DNA of 64,000 nt from a virus (IMGVR_UViG_3300010399_000031:62001-126000); one strand, 5' to 3'; shown: positions 1 through 8,146, counted from the stretch's first letter. Notes: generated from the letters alone by a model not told the origin. Program-made: numbers and translations.

Positions 1-23
1 AACTTGTCAAAATCTGTCAAGTT
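1..23. repeat. Short inverted repeat at left edge
   Basis: AACTTG at 1-6 pairs with CAAGTT at 18-23. It may be the 3' part of a longer signal cut by the window edge. The rest of 24-242 holds no convincing gene or tRNA. Confidence 0.3.
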
Positions 24-242
24 GGGCATAGCACATGAGAGAGTTGAAGACGCACTCGATACCAAGAGATCATCGGGGTTTGATCACCCTGACTTGATCG
101 TATGAGTGGTAAATACGTCTACACCATGTCGCACGATACGCCCTGAGGGGCCGCCTTGAGAGCTAACCCGAACTCCCGCCCTAAGGGGCGCATCGGTGCG
201 TAGTCGGCGGGCCCCTCACCACCACCCTTTTGGAGGAACCTG

Positions 243-344
243 ATGTTTAGGAGACTAAGAGAATGGTGGGAGTTTTGGATGGATTTTCGAGCTTTCATGA
301 AAGAACTTAAAGAAGTCAAGAACTCAACCACACTATCCAAATAG
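243..344 (+). CDS. Small basic/aromatic protein, 33 aa
   Basis: An ATG follows a strong Shine-Dalgarno sequence (GGAGG, 8 bases upstream) and opens 33 codons rich in Trp, Phe, Arg and Lys, beginning MFRRLREWW. The next gene, 9 bases on, begins similarly (MFGRFFNW), so the two N-termini may be related. No family was recognised. It could be a membrane-surface peptide or a translated leader; the ribosome-binding site and close coupling to the next gene are the only support. Confidence 0.45.
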   Translation: MFRRLREWWEFWMDFRAFMKELKEVKNSTTLSK

Positions 345-353
345 GAGACCAAC

Positions 354-599
354 ATGTTTGGCCGGTTCTTTAACTGGCTCTTCAGAAAAGAAATTGCAGC
401 TACGAAAAACGTATTTAGCGATGCGTCGTGTTCGTACTGTGAAAGTCGAGGTTTTTACCAGTACTCGATCGATGAAGTAGCCGTCTACAGTTGCACCCAC
501 TGCCGCAACGCTTTCACGTTGCCGCGCAACATCTGTACGCTAAGTGATGCAGATCAGGCATTGCCCGAGAAACAGAACACACCCCTTGGCGCGCTTTAG
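354..599 (+). CDS. Small zinc-ribbon-like protein, 81 aa
   Basis: The ATG lies behind a TAGGAG site. An amphipathic N-terminus (MFGRFFNWLFRK) is followed by two Cys pairs, CSYC near residue 26 and CTHC near residue 46, spaced as in a zinc ribbon. Such small zinc ribbons usually bind nucleic acid or protein; function unknown. The gene ends in a short GCGC hairpin just before a 16-bp inverted repeat, so its transcript probably stops there. Confidence 0.6.
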   Translation: MFGRFFNWLFRKEIAATKNVFSDASCSYCESRGFYQYSIDEVAVYSCTHCRNAFTLPRNICTLSDADQALPEKQNTPLGAL

Positions 600-607
600 C
601 GCGATTG

Positions 608-658
608 AGTCAGTTTTGCTATCTGTCTTCTATCCAGGAGGCGATAGCAAAACTGACT
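608..658 (+). terminator. 16-bp inverted repeat, probable terminator
   Basis: Arms 608-623 and 643-658 are perfectly complementary, with a 19-base loop containing CCAGGAGG. TTATGCC follows immediately (658-664), the motif seen downstream of several other terminators here. A 16-bp stem is unusually long for a phage terminator and lacks a T-tract. The rest of the gap to 809 shows only a small ACCAC/GTGGT hairpin near 775. Confidence 0.5.
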
Positions 659-809
659 TATGCCGTTATACGGGATAGTCCTTGGAACAAAGTGAAAGAC
701 AATTCAGCTTTAAACATAGCTCTAAAACGCACCAGAACGGGCGTAGAGCGGCTCCTTTATCCTTTTTTATACGCACCACGTATCTTGTGGTACAAAGCCG
801 GGAAAACCG

Positions 810-1193
810 ATGCCGAAATACAATGCGACACTCATCCAAGATGCTGGTGAGTTGATTGCGTATCTAGAACAACCACTGTGGGTAATTCTCATGAAGTATG
901 ATCCGAGACATTACCTCAGTATAAAACACGTCTACGAGTGGTTAATCCGCGAGGAGATCGAAGTTGTCTACGGGCTATCGTGTATCGGACACAGACACCG
1001 ACTCGATCCTTACCGTAAGATACGGAACAAGCTTACCAGAGCCATACCAGTCCCGCTGGAGAAGTTAATTCCAGCCTACATCAAGGCCCCTCGAATTTAC
1101 GATAATCCATTTGTCCAAGTTGATCTGATGGAAGGCACCGACCTTTACATCCAGTACTTTCAACACGGGACTCAATCAGCACTGACTTTCTGA
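810..1193 (+). CDS. Hypothetical protein, 127 aa (tandem small-protein family)
   Basis: The ATG is preceded by CCGGGAAAA. The protein has an N-terminal segment of the form ELIAYLEQ and a C-terminal GTDLYIQYF, a layout shared loosely with the genes at 1911, 2379, 2836, 3239 and 3666. No catalytic motif, signal peptide or membrane segment was seen. The gene is followed 7 bases later by the 240-aa gene, so the set is probably one operon. Function unknown. Confidence 0.6.
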   Translation: MPKYNATLIQDAGELIAYLEQPLWVILMKYDPRHYLSIKHVYEWLIREEIEVVYGLSCIGHRHRLDPYRKIRNKLTRAIPVPLEKLIPAYIKAPRIYDNPFVQVDLMEGTDLYIQYFQHGTQSALTF

Positions 1194-1200
1194 AGAAAAA

Positions 1201-1923
1201 ATGGACCTTGCGCTTTTGGAAGCACTCACCGCTGAAGAGCATAGCGGTCGAAGACTTTATCTGGATATTCTTGAAGTTGCGTCACGACTGGAGCGCAACT
1301 ACGGTCATTACTTCAAACCCTATTTAGGAGAGCAGCTGTATTTTGATGGCGTAAGTCGCCCGATCCTGGATTTCGAAAAGAACACCTATCACTCGATGGT
1401 GGAGAAAGATCCACTAAGACCGGGTGAACTCGTGAGTGTGTCGATCCGCGACGCCAATGCGCTGCGTGAGGCGGATGTGTACGATCAACACGAGCGGCTG
1501 GTGGTGCGGGGTAAAGATGTGGTCAAATTGCGGGTGCAGCCAAGTGATCCTGTGCGCATGATGGATTTCATCGTGGAGTACGTCTCGGACTACTGCCACT
1601 CACGCATTCCCGCATTTGAAAAGAAAGGGCGAGGTCTTAATGAGATCTTCGAAAGTTTTCTCTCACCCGAGATGCTCGATGACTTTGAGGTCTTAAAGAA
1701 AAAGGACCCCAATGATGCGGAATACTTTGTCTCAGAAATCTTCTACTTGATCGATCCCTTGTTAGCCGAAGTGCGCGAATTCATGGGGCCGAACAAGTGG
1801 ATGATTTTCCTGGTCAGGCGCCAAGCGTTTGATTTGGTGCTCGACGCCTATCTAGACTACCGCATCTACGTCTATCATGAGCGACTCAAGCAAGAGCAGG
1901 ACGATACCTCATGCGAGTCGTAA
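1201..1923 (+). CDS. Hypothetical protein, 240 aa
   Basis: The ATG sits behind GAAGAA. This acidic, mostly alpha-helical protein is rich in charged residues and has no recognisable domain, signal peptide or membrane segment. Its last codons overlap the next gene by 13 bases, indicating translational coupling. It is longer than the other members of this tandem operon and does not obviously share their C-terminal pattern. Function unknown. Confidence 0.65.
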   Translation: MDLALLEALTAEEHSGRRLYLDILEVASRLERNYGHYFKPYLGEQLYFDGVSRPILDFEKNTYHSMVEKDPLRPGELVSVSIRDANALREADVYDQHERLVVRGKDVVKLRVQPSDPVRMMDFIVEYVSDYCHSRIPAFEKKGRGLNEIFESFLSPEMLDDFEVLKKKDPNDAEYFVSEIFYLIDPLLAEVREFMGPNKWMIFLVRRQAFDLVLDAYLDYRIYVYHERLKQEQDDTSCES

Positions 1924-2378
1924 ATCAAGTATTTGTCATCTCGCTACAAGAGCCGGCGCTACTGGTCAAAGACTACATGCGCAAGTTCTACAGTCAGAGT
2001 GACGAAGAAATTTGCCGCTCCCCAGAGTTAGCCAACAAAGTTGCTAACTATCCGTGCATGACTTACATGGGGTTGCTCGCGCAAGCGATTTTTAACACCC
2101 CCGTCAGTCATGTGGGGAAAACCGATAAGGATCTGGAGCAAGCAGAAAAGCTGTTGATTTGGGATGGGATGAAACCCCAGGTTGTTGTTGAGTGTGCAAG
2201 ACGCAGTTTCGAGTTGTGTGTGGACATCATTGCCGCCACTATCCCCAATCTTGTCTTTTACGATGAGGGCGGAGTTGACTTTACCATGCTCAACGAGTTT
2301 GATCTGCGGGTGAATTTGCCCATCGACTTGGATAAGTTAGAAGAAAACCACATCGATGATATTTATCGAGGAGCCTAA
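1911..2378 (+). CDS. Hypothetical protein, 155 aa (tandem small-protein family)
   Basis: It starts inside the end of the previous gene and stops one base before the next. An N-terminal LLVKDYMRKFY and a C-terminal GGVDFTMLNEFDLRV resemble the neighbours' 'ELV..Y' and 'GD.(V/L)' segments. No known domain was identified. Probably cytoplasmic; function unknown. Confidence 0.65.
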   Translation: MRVVNQVFVISLQEPALLVKDYMRKFYSQSDEEICRSPELANKVANYPCMTYMGLLAQAIFNTPVSHVGKTDKDLEQAEKLLIWDGMKPQVVVECARRSFELCVDIIAATIPNLVFYDEGGVDFTMLNEFDLRVNLPIDLDKLEENHIDDIYRGA

Positions 2379-2849
2379 GTGTACGTTATTCTGAATACGG
2401 ATGAATTAGTCCAGCGCTATATGGCCTATGATTCGTTGTTCAGCTTCTACGAAAACGGTATCAAAGATCTCATCAAGGATGCTGTCTTTGAAACCGGCAA
2501 GCGCAATAAGTTTCGCTTCATGGGGGAACGCCACCTCGAAGCGTACTGGGATCAGTCTTTAGCGGGACGGACCGCACGCGCTTGGGAAGAAGCCATCGAT
2601 ATGGCACTCGATCATAGCCCGCAGTCGGTGCAAGATTATCAGCAAGCGCATTACAAAGTGGATCGAGACGTGATTCACCTTGTCGCTGAGCAGATTGAGG
2701 AGGAAGCTGAGCAGTTGATTTTATCGCTGATCAAGGAAAGGAGCTTTAAGATTTTACACGTCAACCCAAAACACGTCAACGAGTGGATTGGTAACGATTT
2801 GGTAGTGGAGATCGCTCGCGTGCCGGAGGAGTACGATGGTTGCGCCTAA
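2379..2849 (+). CDS. Hypothetical protein, 156 aa (tandem small-protein family)
   Basis: A GTG start directly abuts the stop of the upstream gene, with GAGGAG upstream. The N-terminus (TDELVQRYMAYDSLF) and C-terminus (GNDLVVEIARV) are close in form to the genes at 2836 and 3666. It overlaps the next gene by 14 bases. No known domain was found. This looks like a diverged member of a tandemly duplicated family whose role cannot be read from sequence. Confidence 0.65.
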   Translation: MYVILNTDELVQRYMAYDSLFSFYENGIKDLIKDAVFETGKRNKFRFMGERHLEAYWDQSLAGRTARAWEEAIDMALDHSPQSVQDYQQAHYKVDRDVIHLVAEQIEEEAEQLILSLIKERSFKILHVNPKHVNEWIGNDLVVEIARVPEEYDGCA

Positions 2850-3306
2850 TCAGTTGGTTGCCGATTACACCCAATTTCCGGAGCACTTGATTCTGGACTT
2901 TGAAGATATCTTCTGGAGGATGCGGCGCGACGTATCGATGATCTATCCGCATGAGGTCGATTGGGACTTACTTTTCTCCAGGATGTTCTCTGGCCTTCAG
3001 CGCTTGGAGCAACGACGACTAGCGTATAGCGGTTGGCTTGAAAACCAAGACCTCATCGAACAGGTGCTCGACATTGCCAATGGAGATGAGATTTTCCCGG
3101 ACCTCTTTGATGTCAACAAGATGGAGCGCTTGTATCGCGTGTTAAAGCGAGCCGGGCTGGAAATCAAAGAGCGCCTTTTGACCCTCATGGCGTACCATCG
3201 CGGGGTTTTTCCCTATACCTACAGAACAATGATTTCCGATGGATGTCTATTCTTTTCTAGAAATGAAAGCATCTACGATACCCGAGTTCCTGATCCTGAA
3301 TTCTGA
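2836..3306 (+). CDS. Hypothetical protein, 156 aa (tandem small-protein family)
   Basis: A strong GGAGGAG site 5 bases before the ATG fixes the start. The protein has NQLVADYTQFP near its N-terminus and HRGVFPYTYRTMISDG near its C-terminus; the latter matches FPYCFDKMVGND and LPYCYCQDLDGD in the next two genes, supporting common ancestry. It overlaps the following gene by up to 68 bases if that gene uses its first ATG. Function unknown. Confidence 0.65.
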   Translation: MVAPNQLVADYTQFPEHLILDFEDIFWRMRRDVSMIYPHEVDWDLLFSRMFSGLQRLEQRRLAYSGWLENQDLIEQVLDIANGDEIFPDLFDVNKMERLYRVLKRAGLEIKERLLTLMAYHRGVFPYTYRTMISDGCLFFSRNESIYDTRVPDPEF

Positions 3307-3673
3307 GAACGAGGCTCGTGAGTTGGGCTTTCTGACTCAGTACTTCCCGGTTGAAGACGGAGAAGTGTTTTGCAACATTTTGGAGTGCATCGTTTACGAG
3401 AAAACAGCCGAATTGGAACTGGAGGTCCACCGGCGCGATGTACTAACGATGATGGTTGAAGACGGTCATGGTCTTTATGCTGAGAGCATGGCTAACTTGA
3501 TTCATCGGCTTGGTCAAACCGTTTTTCAGCAGTTGCGCGGCTTCGGGGCGTATTACAAGGGGTTTTTACCTTACTGCTATTGTCAAGACCTGGACGGAGA
3601 TCTCGTGCTGCGGGCATTGAGCTACCGAGATTTGCGTCTGCACTTTAAGGAAGACGAGGAAGAAAATGAATGA
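3239..3673 (+). CDS. Hypothetical protein, 144 aa (tandem small-protein family)
   Basis: The start is uncertain: ATG 3239 gives a 68-base overlap with the previous gene, ATG 3263 gives 44; neither has a good ribosome-binding site. The C-terminal GAYYKGFLPYCYCQDLDGD is the family signature shared with flanking genes. The tail is strongly acidic (KEDEEENE). The gene overlaps the next by 8 bases. Function unknown. Confidence 0.6.
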   Translation: MDVYSFLEMKASTIPEFLILNSENEARELGFLTQYFPVEDGEVFCNILECIVYEKTAELELEVHRRDVLTMMVEDGHGLYAESMANLIHRLGQTVFQQLRGFGAYYKGFLPYCYCQDLDGDLVLRALSYRDLRLHFKEDEEENE

Positions 3674-4073
3674 CCTGATCGAAGCTCAGGTCATTCCGCT
3701 CACCGTCATCGTACCTACGGAAGACTTGATTGCTGAGTTTAACCGAACGCTTTTTCCCCTCACCATCAGCGACTTCGATCTGCGCGAGATCATGACTCAG
3801 ATTTCTGAGCAGATCGACAGTTGCGATAAGAAAAGTACGTTTGAATTTTTCCGGCAGTTACCCAAGTTCGATCGTATAGTGTGTAAGCCATTTAGTGAAA
3901 CGATCGAGCGGCAACATCTGCTTAAGTGTGCGGTCTTCACTCTTGCTACCGGGTTGTATGATCGACTTGAAAACCTGCGGGTTTTTGATTCTTACCGGTT
4001 CATGAGTAAATTTCCGTACTGTTTTGATAAGATGGTGGGAAACGACGCAGTGTATTTCCACATCCCGTACTGA
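3666..4073 (+). CDS. Hypothetical protein, 135 aa (tandem small-protein family)
   Basis: The ATG follows GAGGAAGAAA. TEDLIAEFNRTLFP near residue 18 and FPYCFDKMVGNDAVYFHIPY at the C-terminus place it with the genes at 2379, 2836 and 3239. It is the last member of the array. No enzymatic motif or membrane segment was seen; function unknown. Confidence 0.65.
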   Translation: MNDLIEAQVIPLTVIVPTEDLIAEFNRTLFPLTISDFDLREIMTQISEQIDSCDKKSTFEFFRQLPKFDRIVCKPFSETIERQHLLKCAVFTLATGLYDRLENLRVFDSYRFMSKFPYCFDKMVGNDAVYFHIPY

Positions 4074-4103
4074 TCGTGTCCTCATTTTTCCCAAAGAGCG
4101 AAC

Positions 4104-4514
4104 ATGTCTACTCAATACCAGATCGGGAGTACCTACTCCTTTAGTGTCTATCCGGTCGCGCAGCTTGGTAACAACTTCCAAAACATCCAAGTATTGGCGT
4201 TACTAGACGCCACCACGGTGCAGCAACTCGGCGTTGACATCTGGGCGATGCACAAAAACATCTACCCGACGCTACCAGCAGGCACCCCCAACGACCCGAC
4301 ACAGTTCCAGTATCTGCGCATCAAACTCCAGTCCGGCACGAGCACCATTATCGCGATCCCCTGGATCAACGATTCGACGGTGGAACTCGTGAGTGCCCAG
4401 ACGCTTGACGTGAAGATTTACAACGTTGATCCGGCCACCTGGATTCCGCGCGTGCAACTGGCCTTAGCTCAACTCGGCCTGAATAACGTCCAAGTCTCAG
4501 TGTTCACTGGATAG
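4104..4514 (+). CDS. Small beta-rich protein, 136 aa, possible virion protein
   Basis: The sequence alternates hydrophobic and polar residues as in a beta-barrel. The N-terminus (YQIGSTYSFSVYP) and the AQLGNNFQNIQVLALLD segment look like small conserved proteins of other jumbo myophages, but I cannot name the family securely. It has no Cys and no charged tail. The gene stands just before a 476-base non-coding stretch and is probably the last gene of the left operon. Confidence 0.55.
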   Translation: MSTQYQIGSTYSFSVYPVAQLGNNFQNIQVLALLDATTVQQLGVDIWAMHKNIYPTLPAGTPNDPTQFQYLRIKLQSGTSTIIAIPWINDSTVELVSAQTLDVKIYNVDPATWIPRVQLALAQLGLNNVQVSVFTG

Positions 4515-4875
4515 GATGTGAGTGCTTGATCAACTAGATTTTTTTAGTGGATCGCATATTCTCTGAGAAGGTAAAGGGCGAAACGTGACTCGTCCGGTTT
4601 GCTGGTTCAACCCCGTGGGCAGTGCGGCACAGGGGGAGTAACTGGAACTTTGGTGCCGGGAACACCTTAGAGCGTCACGACCGCTGTACCCGCTGGTGCC
4701 ACCTTAATCGAGTTGGCTGCTTTCCTTGGTGGCGGACCCGATGCATCCCGTGTTAAGACTTCACTCATCTTGATCCGGCGTCAGAACGGGTGTGCACCAG
4801 CACCTTTTGGTGTACCCATGTGTCCAGCCTTTTGACATGTGGCGCTGTTTTGAGCATTTGGAACCTCGCAAATTA
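4515..4875. other. Non-coding, GC-rich structured stretch
   Basis: About 360 bases without a credible gene, part of a 476-base gap. Several short complementary segments occur, for example GCCACC near 4700 with GGTGGC near 4731, and GGGTG near 4788 with a TGGTGTACCC near 4810. I could not fold a tRNA. It may encode a structured RNA or an untranslated leader of the DNA polymerase gene. Confidence 0.35.
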
Positions 4876-4916
4876 GGGGAGGGCTTTGGCTCTCCCCGCC
4901 TTTTTCTTTTATGCCC
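4876..4916 (+). terminator. Rho-independent terminator plus TTTTATGCC motif
   Basis: GGGGAG (4876-4881) pairs with CTCCCC (4892-4897), followed by GCCTTTTTC and then TTTTATGCCC (4907-4916). It would end transcripts from the left operon or the structured region before the polymerase gene. Confidence 0.7.
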
Positions 4917-4990
4917 TTATTTTTTTTTTGTCGTTACTTTTCTAGCGAGCGTATCAATAGTACGAGTGAAGATCCCCCACGGAGTAAAAG

Positions 4991-7219
4991 ATGGAACTGA
5001 ATAACCCTTTTGTCCTGAAACCCGAGGCTTATAAGCGAGATATCGATATTTTGCGCCACTATGTTGATCAAGCAGCTACGTATCTTGTCATCATGACTGG
5101 GAAGAATTATGCCGAGTGCATCAACTATGTGAAAAAGCAATTGGGTAAGGGCGGGCGATTTGAGTTTCAAGATCGTAAGATCACCTACGCTGAGCGCGGG
5201 GATAATGGTGATCGAGAGTTGAAAGAGGGCCCACTCTCGTGGTTCTTGACCACCTCGGTAAAAGAACAAGATATTATCGCCCCCACATTCACGACGTACT
5301 TGCACCCGAAGAAAAAGAAGTCGCTCTTTGCCATCTATATTGCGCTGGGTAAAAAACGCCGCAATAAAGCTAAGCACGAAATGTTCACAGCAGAGATGGC
5401 GCGAGATGATGCATTGAAGGTCAACGATACCGTTACAGCTACGGCTCAAGATCGACTCTATGCGTTTAAGAAGGTGGAGCAAGTCTACGCCAAACAAAAG
5501 AACAACTCTCTCTCGGGCGGACACAACTCCACTTCCACCACGCTTATCAATAAGACCGCCCACTCGACACTGACCTCCATTTGTCGGGCAACGTCCGGCT
5601 ATGGTAATGCGAACAACGAAAAGTTTCTTGCTGGTAATCGCCATTACTGGTCGCCAATGATCGCGACGAATAACATCGTCTCCATCGTGCGACATACTGA
5701 CTACAAACAGTTGCAGGCGGTTATCGAGAAGTATCAGATGTATTTACCCACAGCGCAAGATGTAATCGACGTGATCGATTACTCTGCCAAGCACTACTGG
5801 GGTCCGCACTGGAAGAGTACTGCTACCCATACTCGCCTGATGGAGATAGCTGCTCGCCTCACCCCTCTTCAGCGTGCCGCCTTTGTCTATACGGGTGATC
5901 TGTATCACATCCGTCAGTACAATTCGGACTTTGTGCGCACCTTGGTGATGGGATTATCCAAACGGGTCGATGTCGAACACCCCAATCCTCAAGAAGTCTT
6001 TAAGCGTTGCTTCGATGATCAGCGTAATTTGGCAATTGTGATTTGCTCACACGTCACCAAGGGGATCGACCCGGATAAACTGAAGGACCATCCCCATCCG
6101 TACGCTGTGACTGCCTCGACGATCGAAAACATCTACACTACGCTAGAAGAGTACGAGGATTTTATCAAGACGTTTTTCGTCACCGAGAACATGCCTGCCT
6201 CGATGGCTTATTTTCCGGAATCTATCCGGCATACGGCCTTGATGTCGGATACGGACTCCACCATCTTTACCGCTCAGGAATGGGTCGATTGGGCGTTTGG
6301 TCGAATCGGATTTAGCGACGAGGAAAATAATCTTTCTTCCGCTATGATTTACATGGCGTCAGCTTCGATCACTCATGTGCTTGCCAGGATGTCAGCCAAC
6401 ATGGGCGTCGATACATCGATGATCCACCAGATCGCGATGAAGAACGAGTACAAGTTTGACATCTTTGTACCGACCAACGAAGCAAAGCATTACTTTGCTT
6501 TGATTTCCTCGCAAGAAGGAAAGGTGTACAATAAGTTGAAGGAAGAGATCAAAGGAGTACACCTGAAGAACTCGAATGTCAATAAGTACATCATGGGGGT
6601 GGCTAAAAAGACCATGATCGAATCGATGGAGACGATCATGCGTGGCGAGATGATCGATCTGAAAGCGTACTTAAAACAGTTCGCTGATATCGAGCGCAGT
6701 ATCAAAGAATCGATCGAAAAGGGTTCACACGACTTCTTTCGTTTTGGACGAGTCAATCAACTGTCTTCCTATAAGCGCAAAGAAGATAAAGAAAAAGGTT
6801 GGATCGAACCTGAACATGATTGGATGGCAAGAACTCCCTATCGTTTTTACTTGCTCTGGAAAGAGGTCTTTGCACCATTTTACGGTGATGTGCCAGAGCC
6901 ACCCTATACGTGTTTGAAACTGTCATCAAATCTCGATACGATGGGTAAAACCAAGGAGTGGTTGGCGTCGATAGAGAACCGGGAGTTGGCTGATCGATTG
7001 ACCGAGTGGATGAAGAAGTACAAAAAGTCGTACCTTGGCATGGTGATGTTACCTGAGCAGATCGTGGCGATGCGCGGTATTCCGCCCGAATTGCTCAAGG
7101 TGGTTGATATACGCAACATGATCGTGGAGTCAACAGCGGTCTTCTATAAGCTGAGCGAAGCGTATGGCGTGTACATGCTTAACGATAAGAGAACTAAACT
7201 TTTTTTGGACTACTACTGA
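4991..7219 (+). CDS. Family-B DNA polymerase, C-terminal part (motifs B and C)
   Basis: This 742-residue protein carries palm motif C as DTDS (residues 420-423; the aspartates bind catalytic metal) and a motif-B-like KQKNNSLSGG (168-177), where most family-B enzymes have K..NSxYG; the tyrosine is replaced by serine. No 3'-5' exonuclease motifs or motif A occur here; they are in the minus-strand gene at 45002-46765, so the enzyme is split and must assemble from two chains. The ATG follows CGGAGTAAAAG. Its stop overlaps a small membrane-protein gene. It would replicate phage DNA, probably inside the phage nucleus. Confidence 0.75.
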   Translation: MELNNPFVLKPEAYKRDIDILRHYVDQAATYLVIMTGKNYAECINYVKKQLGKGGRFEFQDRKITYAERGDNGDRELKEGPLSWFLTTSVKEQDIIAPTFTTYLHPKKKKSLFAIYIALGKKRRNKAKHEMFTAEMARDDALKVNDTVTATAQDRLYAFKKVEQVYAKQKNNSLSGGHNSTSTTLINKTAHSTLTSICRATSGYGNANNEKFLAGNRHYWSPMIATNNIVSIVRHTDYKQLQAVIEKYQMYLPTAQDVIDVIDYSAKHYWGPHWKSTATHTRLMEIAARLTPLQRAAFVYTGDLYHIRQYNSDFVRTLVMGLSKRVDVEHPNPQEVFKRCFDDQRNLAIVICSHVTKGIDPDKLKDHPHPYAVTASTIENIYTTLEEYEDFIKTFFVTENMPASMAYFPESIRHTALMSDTDSTIFTAQEWVDWAFGRIGFSDEENNLSSAMIYMASASITHVLARMSANMGVDTSMIHQIAMKNEYKFDIFVPTNEAKHYFALISSQEGKVYNKLKEEIKGVHLKNSNVNKYIMGVAKKTMIESMETIMRGEMIDLKAYLKQFADIERSIKESIEKGSHDFFRFGRVNQLSSYKRKEDKEKGWIEPEHDWMARTPYRFYLLWKEVFAPFYGDVPEPPYTCLKLSSNLDTMGKTKEWLASIENRELADRLTEWMKKYKKSYLGMVMLPEQIVAMRGIPPELLKVVDIRNMIVESTAVFYKLSEAYGVYMLNDKRTKLFLDYY

Positions 7220-7374
7220 TGAAACTAGGAATCATTGGTATTTATCTGGGAGTGATGGTTTTCTTCATTGCAATGGCCATCGGTGTCCTCGTGAGAAAAC
7301 CCTCCAAACGTTTTCCCGATCCCCCACCCGGTTATTACGAGTGGCTTAACAAAACCAACAAACCGAGGCAATGA
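7219..7374 (+). CDS. Small membrane protein, 51 aa
   Basis: The ATG overlaps the polymerase stop codon (ATGA), so it is translationally coupled. Residues 3-25 (GIIGIYLGVMVFFIAMAIGV region) form one transmembrane helix, followed by a basic, proline-rich tail (RKPSKRFPDPPPG). The topology fits a bitopic inner-membrane protein with its tail in the cytoplasm. Function unknown. Confidence 0.6.
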   Translation: MKLGIIGIYLGVMVFFIAMAIGVLVRKPSKRFPDPPPGYYEWLNKTNKPRQ

Positions 7375-7402
7375 AGGTACCGATTAAAGGTAGGGAGGGT
7401 GT

Positions 7403-7837
7403 ATGTCGGAAGAAGTCGCAATTATCGTGCGAGGCTCCGCCGGAAGCGGCAAGTCAGCCTTACTCGGCGAGATTCAAATTCTGCTCCAGGCGATGCGCGT
7501 ACCTCACCGTTTCGAAGACCCGCAAAAATGGCAACAAGAGCTTAATTTGACTGGTGCCGATTGGCAGGCGGAATTGGAGCGCACCAAGCCCGTAGTGGTG
7601 CTCTGTGAAGAGCCTGCAATGGACCCATTCGGTCCTGCGATGCGTAAAGCATATGAGGATGGTAGACAGGCATTTCGTGACGGTTTTCCTGTCAACTCCA
7701 ATCCTTACGCGCAACAACTGTCGTCCTCAACGGTCGCTCTTGTTGTCCAATGGCTTGTAGGCTACAACTTCGAAATCGCTGTAGCCTACAGCGCGTTGCA
7801 GGAAAACTACAACGCGTTACGGGAAAAGCAATCATGA
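7403..7837 (+). CDS. Small P-loop NTPase-like protein, 144 aa
   Basis: A strong GGGAGGG site precedes the ATG. A Walker A motif GSAGSGKS lies at residues 11-18, and a hydrophobic strand ending in acidic residues (PVVVLCEEP, about 63-71) can serve as Walker B. The protein is shorter than most P-loop enzymes, resembling small phage nucleotide-binding or kinase-like proteins; the substrate is unknown. Its stop overlaps the next start (ATGA). Confidence 0.6.
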   Translation: MSEEVAIIVRGSAGSGKSALLGEIQILLQAMRVPHRFEDPQKWQQELNLTGADWQAELERTKPVVVLCEEPAMDPFGPAMRKAYEDGRQAFRDGFPVNSNPYAQQLSSSTVALVVQWLVGYNFEIAVAYSALQENYNALREKQS

Positions 7838-8019
7838 TCAAGGAAATCCTCCTTATCTGTGCTGGCTTCATCATCGCCTGTGTGGTTGCCGTCAAGTACG
7901 GACCGTGGTTCAAGAAAACCTCGACCACGGTTACCCAGGACGTCACTAACGTCGAGAACAACATCAAGAAAGAGGCGGGAAGCGATGGCAACAATTCTGG
8001 CCCATCCACTGGCGCTTAA
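7834..8019 (+). CDS. Small membrane protein, 61 aa
   Basis: The ATG overlaps the preceding stop. Residues 4-22 (EILLICAGFIIACVVAV) form an N-terminal transmembrane helix or uncleaved signal anchor, followed by a Thr/Val-rich polar tail of about 40 residues. The last 35 bases overlap the next membrane-protein gene in another frame. The nested pair recalls spanin or holin gene arrangements, but no lipobox was seen and the endolysin is 36 kb away. Confidence 0.5.
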   Translation: MIKEILLICAGFIIACVVAVKYGPWFKKTSTTVTQDVTNVENNIKKEAGSDGNNSGPSTGA

Positions 8020-8122
8020 GATCGTCATCGGCGTCATCTGCGCCGCAGTGGTGAGCGCCTACGCGGTCAAGCGCTATTTGAAGTACCTCAATAGCGACGC
8101 GCAAGGTAACGACTGGATGTAA
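7985..8122 (+). CDS. Small membrane protein, 45 aa
   Basis: It starts within the previous gene in a different frame, behind GAGGCGGGAAGCG. A helix at residues 9-27 (ALKIVIGVICAAVVSAYAV) is followed by a short basic/polar tail. Probably translated with the overlapping 61-aa gene; function unknown. Confidence 0.45.
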   Translation: MATILAHPLALKIVIGVICAAVVSAYAVKRYLKYLNSDAQGNDWM

Positions 8123-8146
8123 GATTCAATTACAAGGGGAAGCACC

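Noticed and set aside
605-850. 81-codon open frame starting with TTG
   Set aside because: It starts inside the 16-bp inverted repeat, has no ribosome-binding site before its start, overlaps the better-supported gene at 810, and its composition looks non-coding.
4590-4650. Possible tRNA T-arm (GGTTCAACCCC)
   Set aside because: Flanking bases do not form a T-stem, and no acceptor, D- or anticodon arms could be fitted.
4934-5695. 253-codon minus-strand frame over the DNA polymerase start
   Set aside because: It overlaps the polymerase gene, which has palm motifs and a good start; no ribosome-binding site or recognisable domain on the minus strand.
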